Counted from the stretch's first letter, positions 43,032-51,286 are shown. The stretch: 64,000 nt of DNA from JAHEME01 sp034435035 (GCA_034435035.1 DAOTXW010000016.1:186001-250000); one strand, 5' to 3'. Numbers and translations: made by a program. Notes: generated by a model not told the origin, from the letters alone.

Positions 43032-44060
43032 CTATTCGTTCTCGAACAACATGCGCTGGGGGTACACCAGCCGCTCGGGCCGGTAGGATCCCAGCTTCAG
43101 CACCCGATGGTTCGCCCGTTCAAAGTCGCGGTGCAGGTCGGCCAGCAGCGTCCGCTGCGCGGCGGAAGGCTCCTGCGTATACAGTGCGATGGTCGTCGTA
43201 TAATCGCCCGGCACGATGCTCAGCCACCGATTCCCTTCGATCTGTGTGCTGCGCTCGCGCAGCTCGCTGGCTCGCAGCCGGGGTTGTGCCAGGCTCCGCA
43301 GAATCGGTATCAGCAGCTCCTGCTCCAGGTTGAAGCTCCCCAACTGCCGGATGAAGCTCCCCCTGTGGTTATCGACCAGTACGGCTCCGACAATGTGTGC
43401 CGCATATTGCTGTCGCAGGTATCCGGTGTCTCCGCTGGCGGTCATGCCGACCTGCCAGGCGGTCGAGCGTGGATCGGTCGACCGGATGCGCTCGATCAGC
43501 GCTCGCTGCTCGGCATAGCGGGTGTAGATGGCCTCGAACTGCGCATGATTGATCAATCCCTCGGAGAATTCCGCTGCGACCAGCGCCATCTTGTGCTGCA
43601 GGTGCTGCGCCGCGATCGCTGCCTGCCGGGCGGCGATCTTGGTCAGCAGCGGGGTTGTGCCTCGCTTCTCCATCTCGTTGATATCACGGTAGGTCAGCAC
43701 GCCGGTGCCATCCGCCCGCTGGGGGATCAGATCAGGCGGCAGGTCCGGGAAGTACAGCGCCGAGTCCTCGTCTCGCGGCGGGGGGGGAGGAGCGCTGTGC
43801 TGCGTCCCCAGCAGGTGGGGGCCGTCCATCCGCCTTTGAAGCGCCTGCCGCCGGGCCGCCAGCTGCTCCATGAGCTTGCGTTCTGCTGGCGTCAGCGGCA
43901 CGTCGTTCTCAGGCTGGGCATCAGGCGATTCCGGAGGCTCATTCGGCTCCGGGCGTTCGCGCTGTACGCGGCGCAGCAGCGAGCCTGCAGCCGGTGACAC
44001 CGGGTAGGGGGCATCGTTGGCGGCGTCTTCGTCGTCTGATCGCGGAGGAGGTTCGTGCAT
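43032..44060 (-). CDS. Hypothetical protein with acidic/proline-rich N-terminus
   Basis: 342 residues, no membrane segment. Residues 1-115 are low complexity (Asp, Pro, Glu, Arg), the middle is helical (ATTPLLTKIAARQAAIAAQH-like segment around 135-190), and the C-terminal third resembles a small sensor fold: AHIVGAVLVDNHRGSFIRQL ... WLSIVPGDYTTTIALYTQE. That shape is reminiscent of roadblock or profilin-like domains, but I cannot assign it. It is convergent with ftsZ. The function is unknown. Confidence 0.65.
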   Translation of the reverse strand: MHEPPPRSDDEDAANDAPYPVSPAAGSLLRRVQRERPEPNEPPESPDAQPENDVPLTPAERKLMEQLAARRQALQRRMDGPHLLGTQHSAPPPPPRDEDSALYFPDLPPDLIPQRADGTGVLTYRDINEMEKRGTTPLLTKIAARQAAIAAQHLQHKMALVAAEFSEGLINHAQFEAIYTRYAEQRALIERIRSTDPRSTAWQVGMTASGDTGYLRQQYAAHIVGAVLVDNHRGSFIRQLGSFNLEQELLIPILRSLAQPRLRASELRERSTQIEGNRWLSIVPGDYTTTIALYTQEPSAAQRTLLADLHRDFERANHRVLKLGSYRPERLVYPQRMLFENE

Positions 44061-44140
44061 AATGGTCCGTCCAGGGGATCCGCACCAGACGCATTATAGC
44101 GACCCAGCCTCGCGGCATTTATGAAAATTGTGTGAAGATA

Positions 44141-45553
44141 TCAGTCCGTTCCGGCGCCGTGGTTGGGAAATGTGGTCTGACGGGCGACGATCGCCGCCTC
44201 GTCGTGCCAGTGTGAACGCAGCTCGCCGATCAGGTACAGCGAGCCGGTGCAGACGATCAGATCATCCGGCGCGGCCATCCGCAGCGCGTGCGCCAGCGCC
44301 TCTGCCGGGCTGCCCTCTGCGATCACCTCCGGCACGCCCGCCTGACGAACCAGCGCCGCCAGTTCCCCGGCCTGAATCGCCGGCTTGCCCCGGACATGCG
44401 GCGCCGTCGTGATCACCGTGTCGGCCAGCCCGGCCAGCCGCTGCACGATCGGCGTGGCCGTCTTGGTCTCCAGCATGCCCAGCACCAGGATCAGCCGCCG
44501 GTAGTGGAAGATCGTCTGCAGCGCGGCGACCAGCGCCCCGATCTTTTCCTCGTTGTGCGCCCCATCCAGGATCACAGCCGGCTCACGCTGCATCATCTCG
44601 ATCCGCCCGGCGAACCGCACATCGGCCAGCCCGCGGCGCAGCCCCGCCTCGTCCAGCGCCAGCCCTTCCGCCTCGGCGTACACCTCCAGCGCGGCCAGCG
44701 CCAGGGCCGCGTTGCCCAGTTGATGCGCGCCCAGCAGCCCGACCTCCAGATCCTCCAGCCGCAGGGCGGGGCCGTGGTAGGAGAGCCGCCCGCCCCGGTC
44801 GCTCAGGCTGATCGGCTGGTAGGTGACCTCGCGCCCGATCCGTACCAGCCGGGCGCCGCAGCGGCTGGCCTCGTCGGCGATCACCGCCATCGCCTCCGGC
44901 GGCAGATCGCCCACCACGGCTGGCACGCCTGGCTTGATGATGCCGGCCTTGTGGTACGCGATCTCGCCCAGCGTGTCGCCCAGCACCCGCACATGATCGT
45001 AGTGCACGGTGCTGATCACGCTCACCCGGGGCGTCAGCACGTTCGTCGCATCGTAGCGTCCGCCCATCCCCACTTCTACCACCCCGATCCGGCAGCCCCG
45101 GTCGGCGAAGTGCCGCAGCGCCAGCCCCAGCCAGGCCTCGGCGTAGTGCGGGCGCCCCAGCGCGGGGTGATCAGCCTGCAGCCGGGCGATGGCCGCCATG
45201 ACGCGGTCGATCAGCGCTGGCACCTCATCGCCGCGGATCAGCGCTCCGTTCACCCGCACCTTTTCTAGCGGAGTCTGGAGATACGGCGAGGTGTGCGTCC
45301 CGGTGCGCAGCCCGCCGGCCAGCAGCATCGCCTCGCACAGCATGGCCACTGACCCTTTGCCCGATGTACCCCCGATGTGTATCGTGTCAAATGCCTGCTG
45401 GGGATCGCCCAGATATTCCATCAGCCGGCGCGTGCGCTCCAGCCGCTGGGTGAACTCGGCCAGCCGCTCCTCCGGGTCGGCATACGACTCGGCCTCACGG
45501 GTGATCAGCGTCTCGATGCGCCGCAGTGCCTCATGCAGGGTGGGAATGTCCAC
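44141..45553 (-). CDS. folC: Folylpolyglutamate synthase / dihydrofolate synthase
   Basis: Mur-ligase-like ATPase of 470 residues adding glutamate to folates. The P-loop is IHIGGTSGKGSVAML and the folate loop TGTHTSPYLQTPLEKVRVNG. Further motifs are EVGMGGRYDATN, ISTVHYDHVRVLGDTLGEIA, the carbamylated-lysine region YHKAGIIKPGVPAVV and, C-terminal, VILDGAHNEEKI. The GTG at 45553 is preceded by AGGAAGGA. It sits between the unknown gene and the TDEP-repeat membrane protein and is read in the same direction as the latter, with a terminator between. Confidence 0.93.
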   Translation of the reverse strand: MDIPTLHEALRRIETLITREAESYADPEERLAEFTQRLERTRRLMEYLGDPQQAFDTIHIGGTSGKGSVAMLCEAMLLAGGLRTGTHTSPYLQTPLEKVRVNGALIRGDEVPALIDRVMAAIARLQADHPALGRPHYAEAWLGLALRHFADRGCRIGVVEVGMGGRYDATNVLTPRVSVISTVHYDHVRVLGDTLGEIAYHKAGIIKPGVPAVVGDLPPEAMAVIADEASRCGARLVRIGREVTYQPISLSDRGGRLSYHGPALRLEDLEVGLLGAHQLGNAALALAALEVYAEAEGLALDEAGLRRGLADVRFAGRIEMMQREPAVILDGAHNEEKIGALVAALQTIFHYRRLILVLGMLETKTATPIVQRLAGLADTVITTAPHVRGKPAIQAGELAALVRQAGVPEVIAEGSPAEALAHALRMAAPDDLIVCTGSLYLIGELRSHWHDEAAIVARQTTFPNHGAGTD

Positions 45554-45611
45554 GCGTCCTTCCTGACATCCGAGTCGGTCGCCACTTTGCCGCGATTGTA
45601 GCACAGGCCGC

Positions 45612-45642
45612 AAAAAGCAAACCCCGGCAGGGCGCCGGGGTT
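45612..45642 (-). terminator. Intrinsic terminator after the TDEP-repeat gene
   Basis: AACCCCGGC/GCCGGGGTT stem of nine pairs (45620-45628 with 45634-45642), loop of five, followed on the minus strand by TGC and TTTTT. It lies 26 bases after the stop of the gene ending at 45669. Confidence 0.82.
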
Positions 45643-45668
45643 CTTCTCACAGGGGCAGGCAGACGGGG

Positions 45669-46424
45669 CTACGGGAAGCAGGTGTTGCCTGTGTGGTACC
45701 CGTCGCAAACCTCGTAGTAGTAAGTCGAGGGACCGCACTTGCAGCTCTTGCCGCCGCCGCCCGGCTCCTCGGTGGGGACGATGCCCTGGCAGATGAAGGC
45801 ATCCCAGCACACGCCCCCTGCGCAGGACAGCCCGTTGCTGCACACGCCGCCCGGCCCGCAGGGAGAGCCGCAGGCGCTGGACACGTTCTCATTGTCGCAC
45901 ACCACGTCGGTGCAGCTGCAGCCCTCGCCCGGGTCTGCCTGGCCGTTGTCCAGGCACAGGCAGTCCTGCGGGCACAGGTCGCTGTTCTCATTCGGGTCGC
46001 AGACGTTGTTGCCGCAGAACGGCGGCGGGTCGGTGACGACCACGGTGACCACCGGCGTGGTCTGCGGCTCACGGGTGGGTTCGTCGGTCGGTTCGTCGGT
46101 CGGTTCGTCGGTCGGTTCGTCAGTCGGTTCGTCGGTCGGTTCGTCAGTCGGCTCGTCGGTCGGCTCGTCGGTGACCTCCTGCGTCGGCGGCTCGGTCTCC
46201 ACCACCGGCGGCTCGGTGACCTCGACCGTTGCCTCCTCAGTGGCTTCCTCGGTGGGCTCCTCGGTGGGCGCTCCGGGGATCGGGATCACCCCGGCCACTG
46301 CCAGCCCGGCGCCCAGCAGCAGGCACAGCAGCACCAGGATCAGCGGGATCAGCAGTACGGGGCGCTTCCGTTCATCCTCGGGATCCTGCTGCCCTTCCAG
46401 TTTCTCAATATCCAGGTCTGACAT
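45669..46424 (-). CDS. Membrane-anchored protein with TDEP repeat and cysteine-rich C-terminus
   Basis: 251 residues. A cytoplasmic start MSDLDIEKLEGQQDPED is followed by a membrane helix (PVLLIPLILVLLCLLLGAGLAVAGV). A Thr/Glu/Pro spacer of about 75 residues comes next, containing eight tandem TDEP units. The extracellular C-terminus has about 17 cysteines (CGNNVCDPNE, LCPQDCLCLDNG, GCSCTDVVCDNE, SACGSPCGPGGVCSNGLSC) resembling disulfide-knotted or EGF-like modules. Function is unknown, perhaps surface display. It has GAGGAGG before its ATG, a strong promoter candidate, and a terminator. Confidence 0.8.
   Translation of the reverse strand: MSDLDIEKLEGQQDPEDERKRPVLLIPLILVLLCLLLGAGLAVAGVIPIPGAPTEEPTEEATEEATVEVTEPPVVETEPPTQEVTDEPTDEPTDEPTDEPTDEPTDEPTDEPTDEPTREPQTTPVVTVVVTDPPPFCGNNVCDPNENSDLCPQDCLCLDNGQADPGEGCSCTDVVCDNENVSSACGSPCGPGGVCSNGLSCAGGVCWDAFICQGIVPTEEPGGGGKSCKCGPSTYYYEVCDGYHTGNTCFP
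46078..46173 (-). repeat. Tandem 12-base repeat, eight units, coding (TDEP)8
   Basis: Eight near-identical 12-base units (plus-strand form GGTTCGTCGGTC) with only silent changes at the third positions. They encode the TDEP stalk of the gene at 45669-46424. Such arrays can expand and contract by slippage, changing stalk length in frame. Confidence 0.9.
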
Positions 46425-46776
46425 GTTTCCTCCTCAACCTCTGGCGATACATCACTAAAACGGTATTAGGACATCACTCCTCTAATATAATAGACCAATG
46501 CTGATGCGCCCGCAAGCCAGGCACAGGAGACCCCTCCGCAGGAGGCCCTCCGCTGCGCTCTGCTGGATTCCCGGTTCGCCGCCCGCCGGGTTGTGCGCCG
46601 GTTGGTGTGCACCTTAAAGATTTCCCCACCTGCGAACGTTTTAAGGTTCCCCCGCATGGCCGCGATGGCGCAGGGATGGCTTCCATGCTAGGATATTGGC
46701 ACCTTCAATCAGCTGGTCAGGCGCCCTGGGTAGGTGCCCGGCCAGACCAGTCAGCAATCTCGAACAGGGGAGTTTG
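46425..46776. other. Intergenic region (352 bases) between divergent genes
   Basis: No convincing protein gene; short open frames here have no ribosome site. The left part holds the TDEP-gene promoter, a near-palindrome TCTAATATAATAGA (46481-46494) and a direct repeat ACATCACT (46449-46456 and 46471-46478, 22 bases apart). The right part (46520-46776) must contain the promoter of the NrdR-like/nrdJ unit, but I see no clear box and no riboswitch. Confidence 0.6.
46487..46515 (-). promoter_or_regulatory. Promoter of the TDEP-repeat gene
   Basis: On the minus strand TTGCGG, 17 bases, TATTAT. The -10 overlaps a near-palindromic AT stretch that resembles the core of NrdR boxes (ATATA flanked by inverted arms). 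Transcription would start near 46480. Confidence 0.5.
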
Positions 46777-47064
46777 ATGAAGTGCCCTTACTCCGGCGCG
46801 ATGGATTCGTGCGCCGTGGAGACGACACCCGATTCAACGCACGCCGGCACCCGCCGCCGCTTCACCACCCTGGAACGGGCGCTGGCGGGGCTGCGACAAC
46901 CGGGCGTCGGCATGGAGGCCCGGATGATCGAGCCAGCGGCGCCCGGGCTCTCCAGCCATGACATCGGCTGCAGGGTCATCGCTGGCCTGGCTGAGCGGGA
47001 CCCGATCGTCTATCGGCGCTGCGCCATCGTTTTCCTCGGCCTGGAGGATCTGCCGGCGGTGTAG
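46777..47064 (+). CDS. Reduced NrdR-like protein lacking the zinc ribbon core
   Basis: 95 residues that align with both ends of the NrdR repressor but lack the middle. The N-terminus MKCPYSGAMDSCAVETTPDS followed by TRRRFTTLERAL matches NrdR's zinc ribbon, but the second cysteine pair (the RECxxC segment) is deleted and the first pair reads CPYS. The C-terminus SSHDIGCRVIAGLAERDPIV then YRRCAIVFLGLEDL matches the end of NrdR's ATP cone. About 50 residues of that cone are missing. It has a good site (AGGGGAG before ATG) and directly precedes nrdJ. It may be a relic or a repurposed protein; normal NrdR is about 150 residues. Confidence 0.6.
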   Translation: MKCPYSGAMDSCAVETTPDSTHAGTRRRFTTLERALAGLRQPGVGMEARMIEPAAPGLSSHDIGCRVIAGLAERDPIVYRRCAIVFLGLEDLPAV

Positions 47065-47143
47065 GGCGAGATCGATCGCCGGCCGGGCCGCCCATCGACG
47101 ACCGCTGGCCATCGGCCGCTTATTGCTCAGAGGAGTTTGTACC

Positions 47144-49693
47144 ATGGTGGATCAGGCTCGGCAGGGACTGCACACTTCGACCAACGGCCATCGCCCGACT
47201 CGCCCGCATGCCATCGAGCTGAGCGAGAATGCGCGCACCGTCCTGACTCGCCGCTACCTCCGGCGCGGCCCGGACGGCCAGCCCGCCGAGACCATTGAGG
47301 AGATGTTCTGGCGGGTGGCGTGGCATGTGGCCGCCCCGGAGGAGGCCGCCGGCGCTGACCGGCAGGCGATCGCGGAGCAGTTTTACGATCTGCTCACATC
47401 GCGCCGTTTCTTCCCCAATTCTCCAACCTTCACCGGGGCAGGGACGCCGCTGGGCCAGCTCGCGGCCTGTTTTGTGCTGCCGATCGAAGACGATATGGGC
47501 CGCTCCGAAGGCGGCATCTTCCAGACCCTGCGCAATGCCGCCCTCATCCAGCAAACCGGCGGCGGCAACGGCTTCGCCTTCAGCAATCTGCGCCCCAGAG
47601 GGGCTCGCGTCAGGAGCAGCGAAGGGACCGCCACCGGGCCGGTGGGCTTCCTGCGTGTCTATGATCAGGCATTTGGCGAAGTCAGCCAGGGCGGATCGCG
47701 CCGCGGCGCGAACATGGGCGTGCTTCGCGTCGATCACCCCGATATCCGGGAATTCATCACCTGCAAGACTGCCGAGCACGCCATCACCAATTTCAATATC
47801 TCCGTTGGCGTCACTGACGACTTCATGCGGGCTGTTCGCGATGACGCCTCTTATGACCTGGTCAACCCGCAGGATGGCAGTGTCTGGGAGACGGTCCGGG
47901 CCCGCGACGTGTTCGATCTGATGGTGCGCCAGGCTCATCATAACGGCGAGCCGGGCATCCTGTTCCTCGACGCCGCCAACCGCGACAATCCGGTCCCGAA
48001 TCTGTATACGCTCGAATCGACGAACCCCTGCGGGGAGCAGTTCCTGGGCCCGTTTGAGAACTGCTGCCTGGGTTCAGTGAATCTGGCCCGCCATGTCGCG
48101 CCGGATGGCCGCGTGGACTGGGAAGCCCTGCGCCAGAGCGTGGTGCTGGCTACTCGCTTCCTGGATGATGTGGTCGATGCCAACACCTATGTGCCCTCTG
48201 TGCCGCAGCTTGAAGTGGCTGCCCGGCGTGTACGCCGCATCGGCCTGGGCATCATGGGCCTGGCCGATCTGATGTATCACGCCGGCGTACGCTACGGCTC
48301 GCCAGAAGGCCAGGAGTTTGCCTCGCAGGTCATGGAGTTCGTTCATTATCATGCCATGCAGGCCAGCATTGAGCTGGCCCGCGAGCGCGGCCCGTTCCTG
48401 GCCATTCGCGGCAGCCGCTTCGATCCCGATGACCTGAAGTGGGAGATCCCCCGGCCGCTTGTGCCCCACACCACGGACTGGGGATGCCCCGCGCTGGACT
48501 GGGATGCTATCCGCAGCGGCATCCTCACGCATGGCATCCGCAACGGGGCGCAGACCACCATCGCCCCGACCGGCACCATCTCCACCGTCGCCGGCTGTGA
48601 AGGCTACGGTTGTGAGCCGGTCTTTGCGCTGGCCTACCTCCGCCACTTCAACGACGGCGGCAAGGATGTGGTCCTTCAGTATGCCAGCCCGCTGTTTGAG
48701 CGCGCGCTGGTTGAGGCCCATCTGGATGAGGCAACCCGCCGCCAGATCATCGAGCGTGTCAACCTGACCGGCTCGTGCGCAGATATCCCGGAAGTCCCTG
48801 AGCACATCCGCCGCGTCTTCGTCGTCGCGTCCGATATCTCCGCTGAGGAGCATGTGAGGATGCAGGCGGCGATGCAGCGGTTCTGCTCGAATGCCATCAG
48901 TAAGACCTGTAACTTCCCGTCTACCGCTACCGAAGAGGATGTCGCCCGCGCCTACCAGCTGGCGTGGGAGCTGGGCTGCAAGGGCCTGACGGTCTATGTT
49001 GCGGGCTCGCGGGACAAAGTGGTGCTGGAGACGGTCCAGACCTCCCGGAGCAAGCAGGAGGCTGCCGCCCCGTCGGCTGACCCCGCGCCGGAGCCGGCCC
49101 CCAGGCCGCTCCCTCTGTTCCGGGACGAGCTGAAGAAGCCGCGTGCGCGCAGGCTCCGGGGAGAGACCTATCGCGTCGAGACCCCTCTGGGCACGACCTT
49201 CGTGACCGTCAATGAGAACGGGGGCGACCAGCCTTTCGAGGTCTTCCTGCATACCTCCAAGGCCGGCAGCGAGACCGCTGCCGTCAGCGAGGCAATGGGC
49301 CGCCTGATCAGCTACATCCTGCGGATGAACTCGCCCATCGAGCCGCGCAAGCGCCTGCAGGAAGTCGTTCGCCAGTTGAGCGGCATCGGCGGTGGGCGCT
49401 CGATGGGCCTGGGCCCCAAGCGCGTGCGCTCGCTGCCGGATGGCGTGGCGCAGGTCCTGGGCGAATATCTCGCTCACTACCTGGAGCCGGGCCGCGGGCA
49501 GCACGTCGGCGCGGCGGACGACGAGGAGGGGGTGGCCATCGATGACCTGGCTCCGCTCGCCCCCGAGCCGCCGCCGGGCCAGCTGCCGCTCCCCACCGTC
49601 CGGGGCGATCTCTGCCCGGAATGCGGTCAGGCATCGGTCGTGAACGAGGAAGGCTGCCGCAAATGCTATTCGTGCGGCTTCAGCGAATGCTGA
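47144..49693 (+). CDS. nrdJ: Adenosylcobalamin-dependent ribonucleotide reductase (class II)
   Basis: Reduces ribonucleotides to deoxyribonucleotides using B12. The protein has 849 residues. FFPNSPTFTGAGTPLGQLAACFVLP opens the barrel with the first redox Cys. GGGNGFAFSNLRPRG and ESTNPCGEQFLGPFENCCLGSVNL carry the finger-loop radical Cys and Glu, and APTGTISTVAGCEGYGCEPVFA carries the phosphate site. The C-terminus has a TSCPD-like domain and a zinc ribbon CPECG ... CYSCGFSEC. The ATG at 47144 has AGAGGAG upstream; a longer frame overlaps the NrdR-like gene and is rejected. It is 79 bases after the NrdR-like gene and ends in a strong terminator. Confidence 0.95.
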   Translation: MVDQARQGLHTSTNGHRPTRPHAIELSENARTVLTRRYLRRGPDGQPAETIEEMFWRVAWHVAAPEEAAGADRQAIAEQFYDLLTSRRFFPNSPTFTGAGTPLGQLAACFVLPIEDDMGRSEGGIFQTLRNAALIQQTGGGNGFAFSNLRPRGARVRSSEGTATGPVGFLRVYDQAFGEVSQGGSRRGANMGVLRVDHPDIREFITCKTAEHAITNFNISVGVTDDFMRAVRDDASYDLVNPQDGSVWETVRARDVFDLMVRQAHHNGEPGILFLDAANRDNPVPNLYTLESTNPCGEQFLGPFENCCLGSVNLARHVAPDGRVDWEALRQSVVLATRFLDDVVDANTYVPSVPQLEVAARRVRRIGLGIMGLADLMYHAGVRYGSPEGQEFASQVMEFVHYHAMQASIELARERGPFLAIRGSRFDPDDLKWEIPRPLVPHTTDWGCPALDWDAIRSGILTHGIRNGAQTTIAPTGTISTVAGCEGYGCEPVFALAYLRHFNDGGKDVVLQYASPLFERALVEAHLDEATRRQIIERVNLTGSCADIPEVPEHIRRVFVVASDISAEEHVRMQAAMQRFCSNAISKTCNFPSTATEEDVARAYQLAWELGCKGLTVYVAGSRDKVVLETVQTSRSKQEAAAPSADPAPEPAPRPLPLFRDELKKPRARRLRGETYRVETPLGTTFVTVNENGGDQPFEVFLHTSKAGSETAAVSEAMGRLISYILRMNSPIEPRKRLQEVVRQLSGIGGGRSMGLGPKRVRSLPDGVAQVLGEYLAHYLEPGRGQHVGAADDEEGVAIDDLAPLAPEPPPGQLPLPTVRGDLCPECGQASVVNEEGCRKCYSCGFSEC

Positions 49694-49713
49694 TCGCGCC
49701 TGCTGTAAGCGGG

Positions 49714-49739
49714 ACGGGGCGGCCGCCGGGCCGCCCCGT
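49714..49739 (+). terminator. Intrinsic terminator after nrdJ
   Basis: ACGGGGCGGCC/GGCCGCCCCGT, 11 paired bases around a GCCG loop, 20 bases after the stop and followed by TGTGTTT. Strong stem, modest T tract. Confidence 0.8.
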
Positions 49740-49775
49740 TGTGTTTCGGACTTCCGCCTGCCGTCGGGATGATCG

Positions 49776-49781
49776 TATAAT
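49776..49781 (+). promoter_or_regulatory. -10 box of the CD-NTase-like gene
   Basis: Perfect TATAAT 58 bases before the ATG at 49840; a weak TTCCGC stands 18 bases upstream as a possible -35. Confidence 0.45.
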
Positions 49782-49839
49782 AGGGCATAGATCCGGGCCT
49801 TCATACGATCCGTGTTGACAGTTCTGCAGGGGCAGGGAG

Positions 49840-50730
49840 ATGACCACACCGGTTGATGAGGCTATTCGCCGCTACGCCGCCGCGCTCGAGATCCGGGACT
49901 GGGCCGAAGGGGCCGTGCGCAAACGTGTGGACGCGGTGGGCAGGGCGCTCGCCGGCTCTCTCAAGCTGGACGACCTGCACCTCATCGGTTCGTACCAGCG
50001 CCAGACGCTCATCGCGCCGCTCAGCGCGGGCGCGGTGGACGTGCTGGCCGTCATGAATCATCGCCAGCATTCAGTCTGGCACAACACAGAGGGCGTGGAC
50101 CTGGTCCTCAGCCGCTATCACCGGCTGCTGGCGGCGGCCTTCCCGCGGCAGCCGGTGCAGCGCCTCAACCAGGCCATCCTGGTGCCCTTCAAGGATATCC
50201 GCCTGTGCGTCTATCCCGCCTATGCCTGGCATACCGGCGGCTATGTATTCACCGATGGCGCGCGGTTGGCCTGGCTGCATGCCGATCCCGAGCAGTTCGC
50301 CGGCCTCATGCGCCAGCTCGACTATCAGCATGAAAGGCTGGTCTACCCCCTCATCCGGCTGGTGCGCGCCTGGAATCGCCAGGCGGGCGGCCTGCTCACT
50401 GGCTTCCATATCGAGTGCCTGATCGAGCGCCACCTGACCGCAATGGGCTACCCTAACAGCCGCTTTGACAGCCTCCGCGCCGGCCTGGTGCGTTTCATGA
50501 CTGTGCTGCCGGACCTTCTCTGCGACCCCTGCCAGGAGCCGATTCACGATCAGGTCATCGATCACTACCTGGGCGATCGGCCCCGGGACGGCAACCCCCG
50601 CGAGCAGGCCATCGACGCGGCGGAGAAGGCAGCCTTCGCTCTGGCCGCCGCCGAGCCGCTGACTGCGTCCGGCAAGATCGAGGCGGCGCTGGCGCAGTGG
50701 CGCCTGGTGCTCGGCCCCGGCGTCGCATGA
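49840..50730 (+). CDS. CD-NTase/SMODS-like nucleotidyltransferase-fold protein, probably inactive
   Basis: A 296-residue protein resembling cGAS/DncV-like nucleotidyltransferases. The GS motif is LHLIGSYQRQTLI (G50, S51) and the fold continues with SAGAVDVLAVM. The later CVYPAYAW corresponds to the third active-site strand, and YPLIRLVRAWNRQAGG plus GFHIECLIERHL is the C-terminal helical part. In active members the second motif is D-x-D and the third strand carries an acid; here A65 replaces the first Asp (D67 remains) and C123 the third. It is monocistronic with no CBASS effector next to it. It could be a pseudoenzyme or a divergent binder. Confidence 0.75.
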   Translation: MTTPVDEAIRRYAAALEIRDWAEGAVRKRVDAVGRALAGSLKLDDLHLIGSYQRQTLIAPLSAGAVDVLAVMNHRQHSVWHNTEGVDLVLSRYHRLLAAAFPRQPVQRLNQAILVPFKDIRLCVYPAYAWHTGGYVFTDGARLAWLHADPEQFAGLMRQLDYQHERLVYPLIRLVRAWNRQAGGLLTGFHIECLIERHLTAMGYPNSRFDSLRAGLVRFMTVLPDLLCDPCQEPIHDQVIDHYLGDRPRDGNPREQAIDAAEKAAFALAAAEPLTASGKIEAALAQWRLVLGPGVA

Positions 50731-50832
50731 GTCTGCCGCCGCCCGCTGCACGGCTGTCCCATCGGCGGGCGCTGCGGGCCCCCCGGCTTCATCGCGACTT
50801 TCCAGAAGCTGCATCCGGATCGGCCCGGGCTG

Positions 50833-51168
50833 TCAGTCGGTGGCTGCGCTCCAGGATGGCTGCGCCGGCACGATGCGAATCCGGGAGCCGTTTCGCTCCT
50901 TACGGGCGCCCTGCGTCCCCAGCACGCGGGCGGCATGCTCCAGGGCGTGCGCCTTGATATCCCGGCTCCAGGGCGTTGCTGTGCTGAAGCCGTCCTGCAG
51001 CCCCTGCCGGTAGCCCTCCGGGTTGTTCAGCACCCATACCTCCGCCAGGTCGAACCCCAGCCGCCCGCAGGCGTCAGCCACGGCGTCCGGATCCTCCAGA
51101 TCGGCCAGCCCGCTCCACTGCACCGCGGCGATCCCTGCCGCCACCCATCGATCGACCATGATAGCCAT
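50833..51168 (-). CDS. Small hypothetical protein
   Basis: 111 residues, no membrane segment and no domain I recognise. It reads MAIMVDRWVAAGIAAVQWSG, then ADACGRLGFDLAEVWVLNNP, and ends basic and polar. The start at 51168 has GGGAG nine bases before the ATG, and the longer frame upstream reads through the hairpin region. It stands alone between the CD-NTase-like gene (convergent) and the permease genes (same strand, 250 bases away). Codon use looks like the neighbours; expression is uncertain. Confidence 0.5.
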   Translation of the reverse strand: MAIMVDRWVAAGIAAVQWSGLADLEDPDAVADACGRLGFDLAEVWVLNNPEGYRQGLQDGFSTATPWSRDIKAHALEHAARVLGTQGARKERNGSRIRIVPAQPSWSAATD

Positions 51169-51286
51169 GCTGCTTTGCTCCCTTGCCATGAGTCCGCTTG
51201 ATGTGTGCTTAGGGTAATCCCCTTCCCGGGCTGCCTCAATGGGGGGATTCCCCACCTCGCCGGGCCGCGGCATGCTGCCGTGGAAA

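Noticed and set aside
46078..46173. CRISPR array
   Set aside because: Units are 12 bases, contiguous, without spacers, and translate to TDEP in frame.
46958..47143. Longer N-terminus for nrdJ
   Set aside because: The extension has no similarity to class II reductases and runs inside the NrdR-like gene; AGAGGAG before the ATG at 47144 fits the standard start.
46425..47143. Cobalamin riboswitch upstream of nrdJ
   Set aside because: I see no B12-box-like core or matching stems; only short repeats and ribosome sites.
48074..49849. 591-codon open frame on the minus strand opposite nrdJ
   Set aside because: It is the antisense shadow of a clearly coding gene in high-GC DNA, has no recognisable domain and no ribosome site.
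49840..50730. Active CBASS immune locus
   Set aside because: No effector, Cap2/Cap3 or HORMA genes are near, and two catalytic acids appear to be missing.
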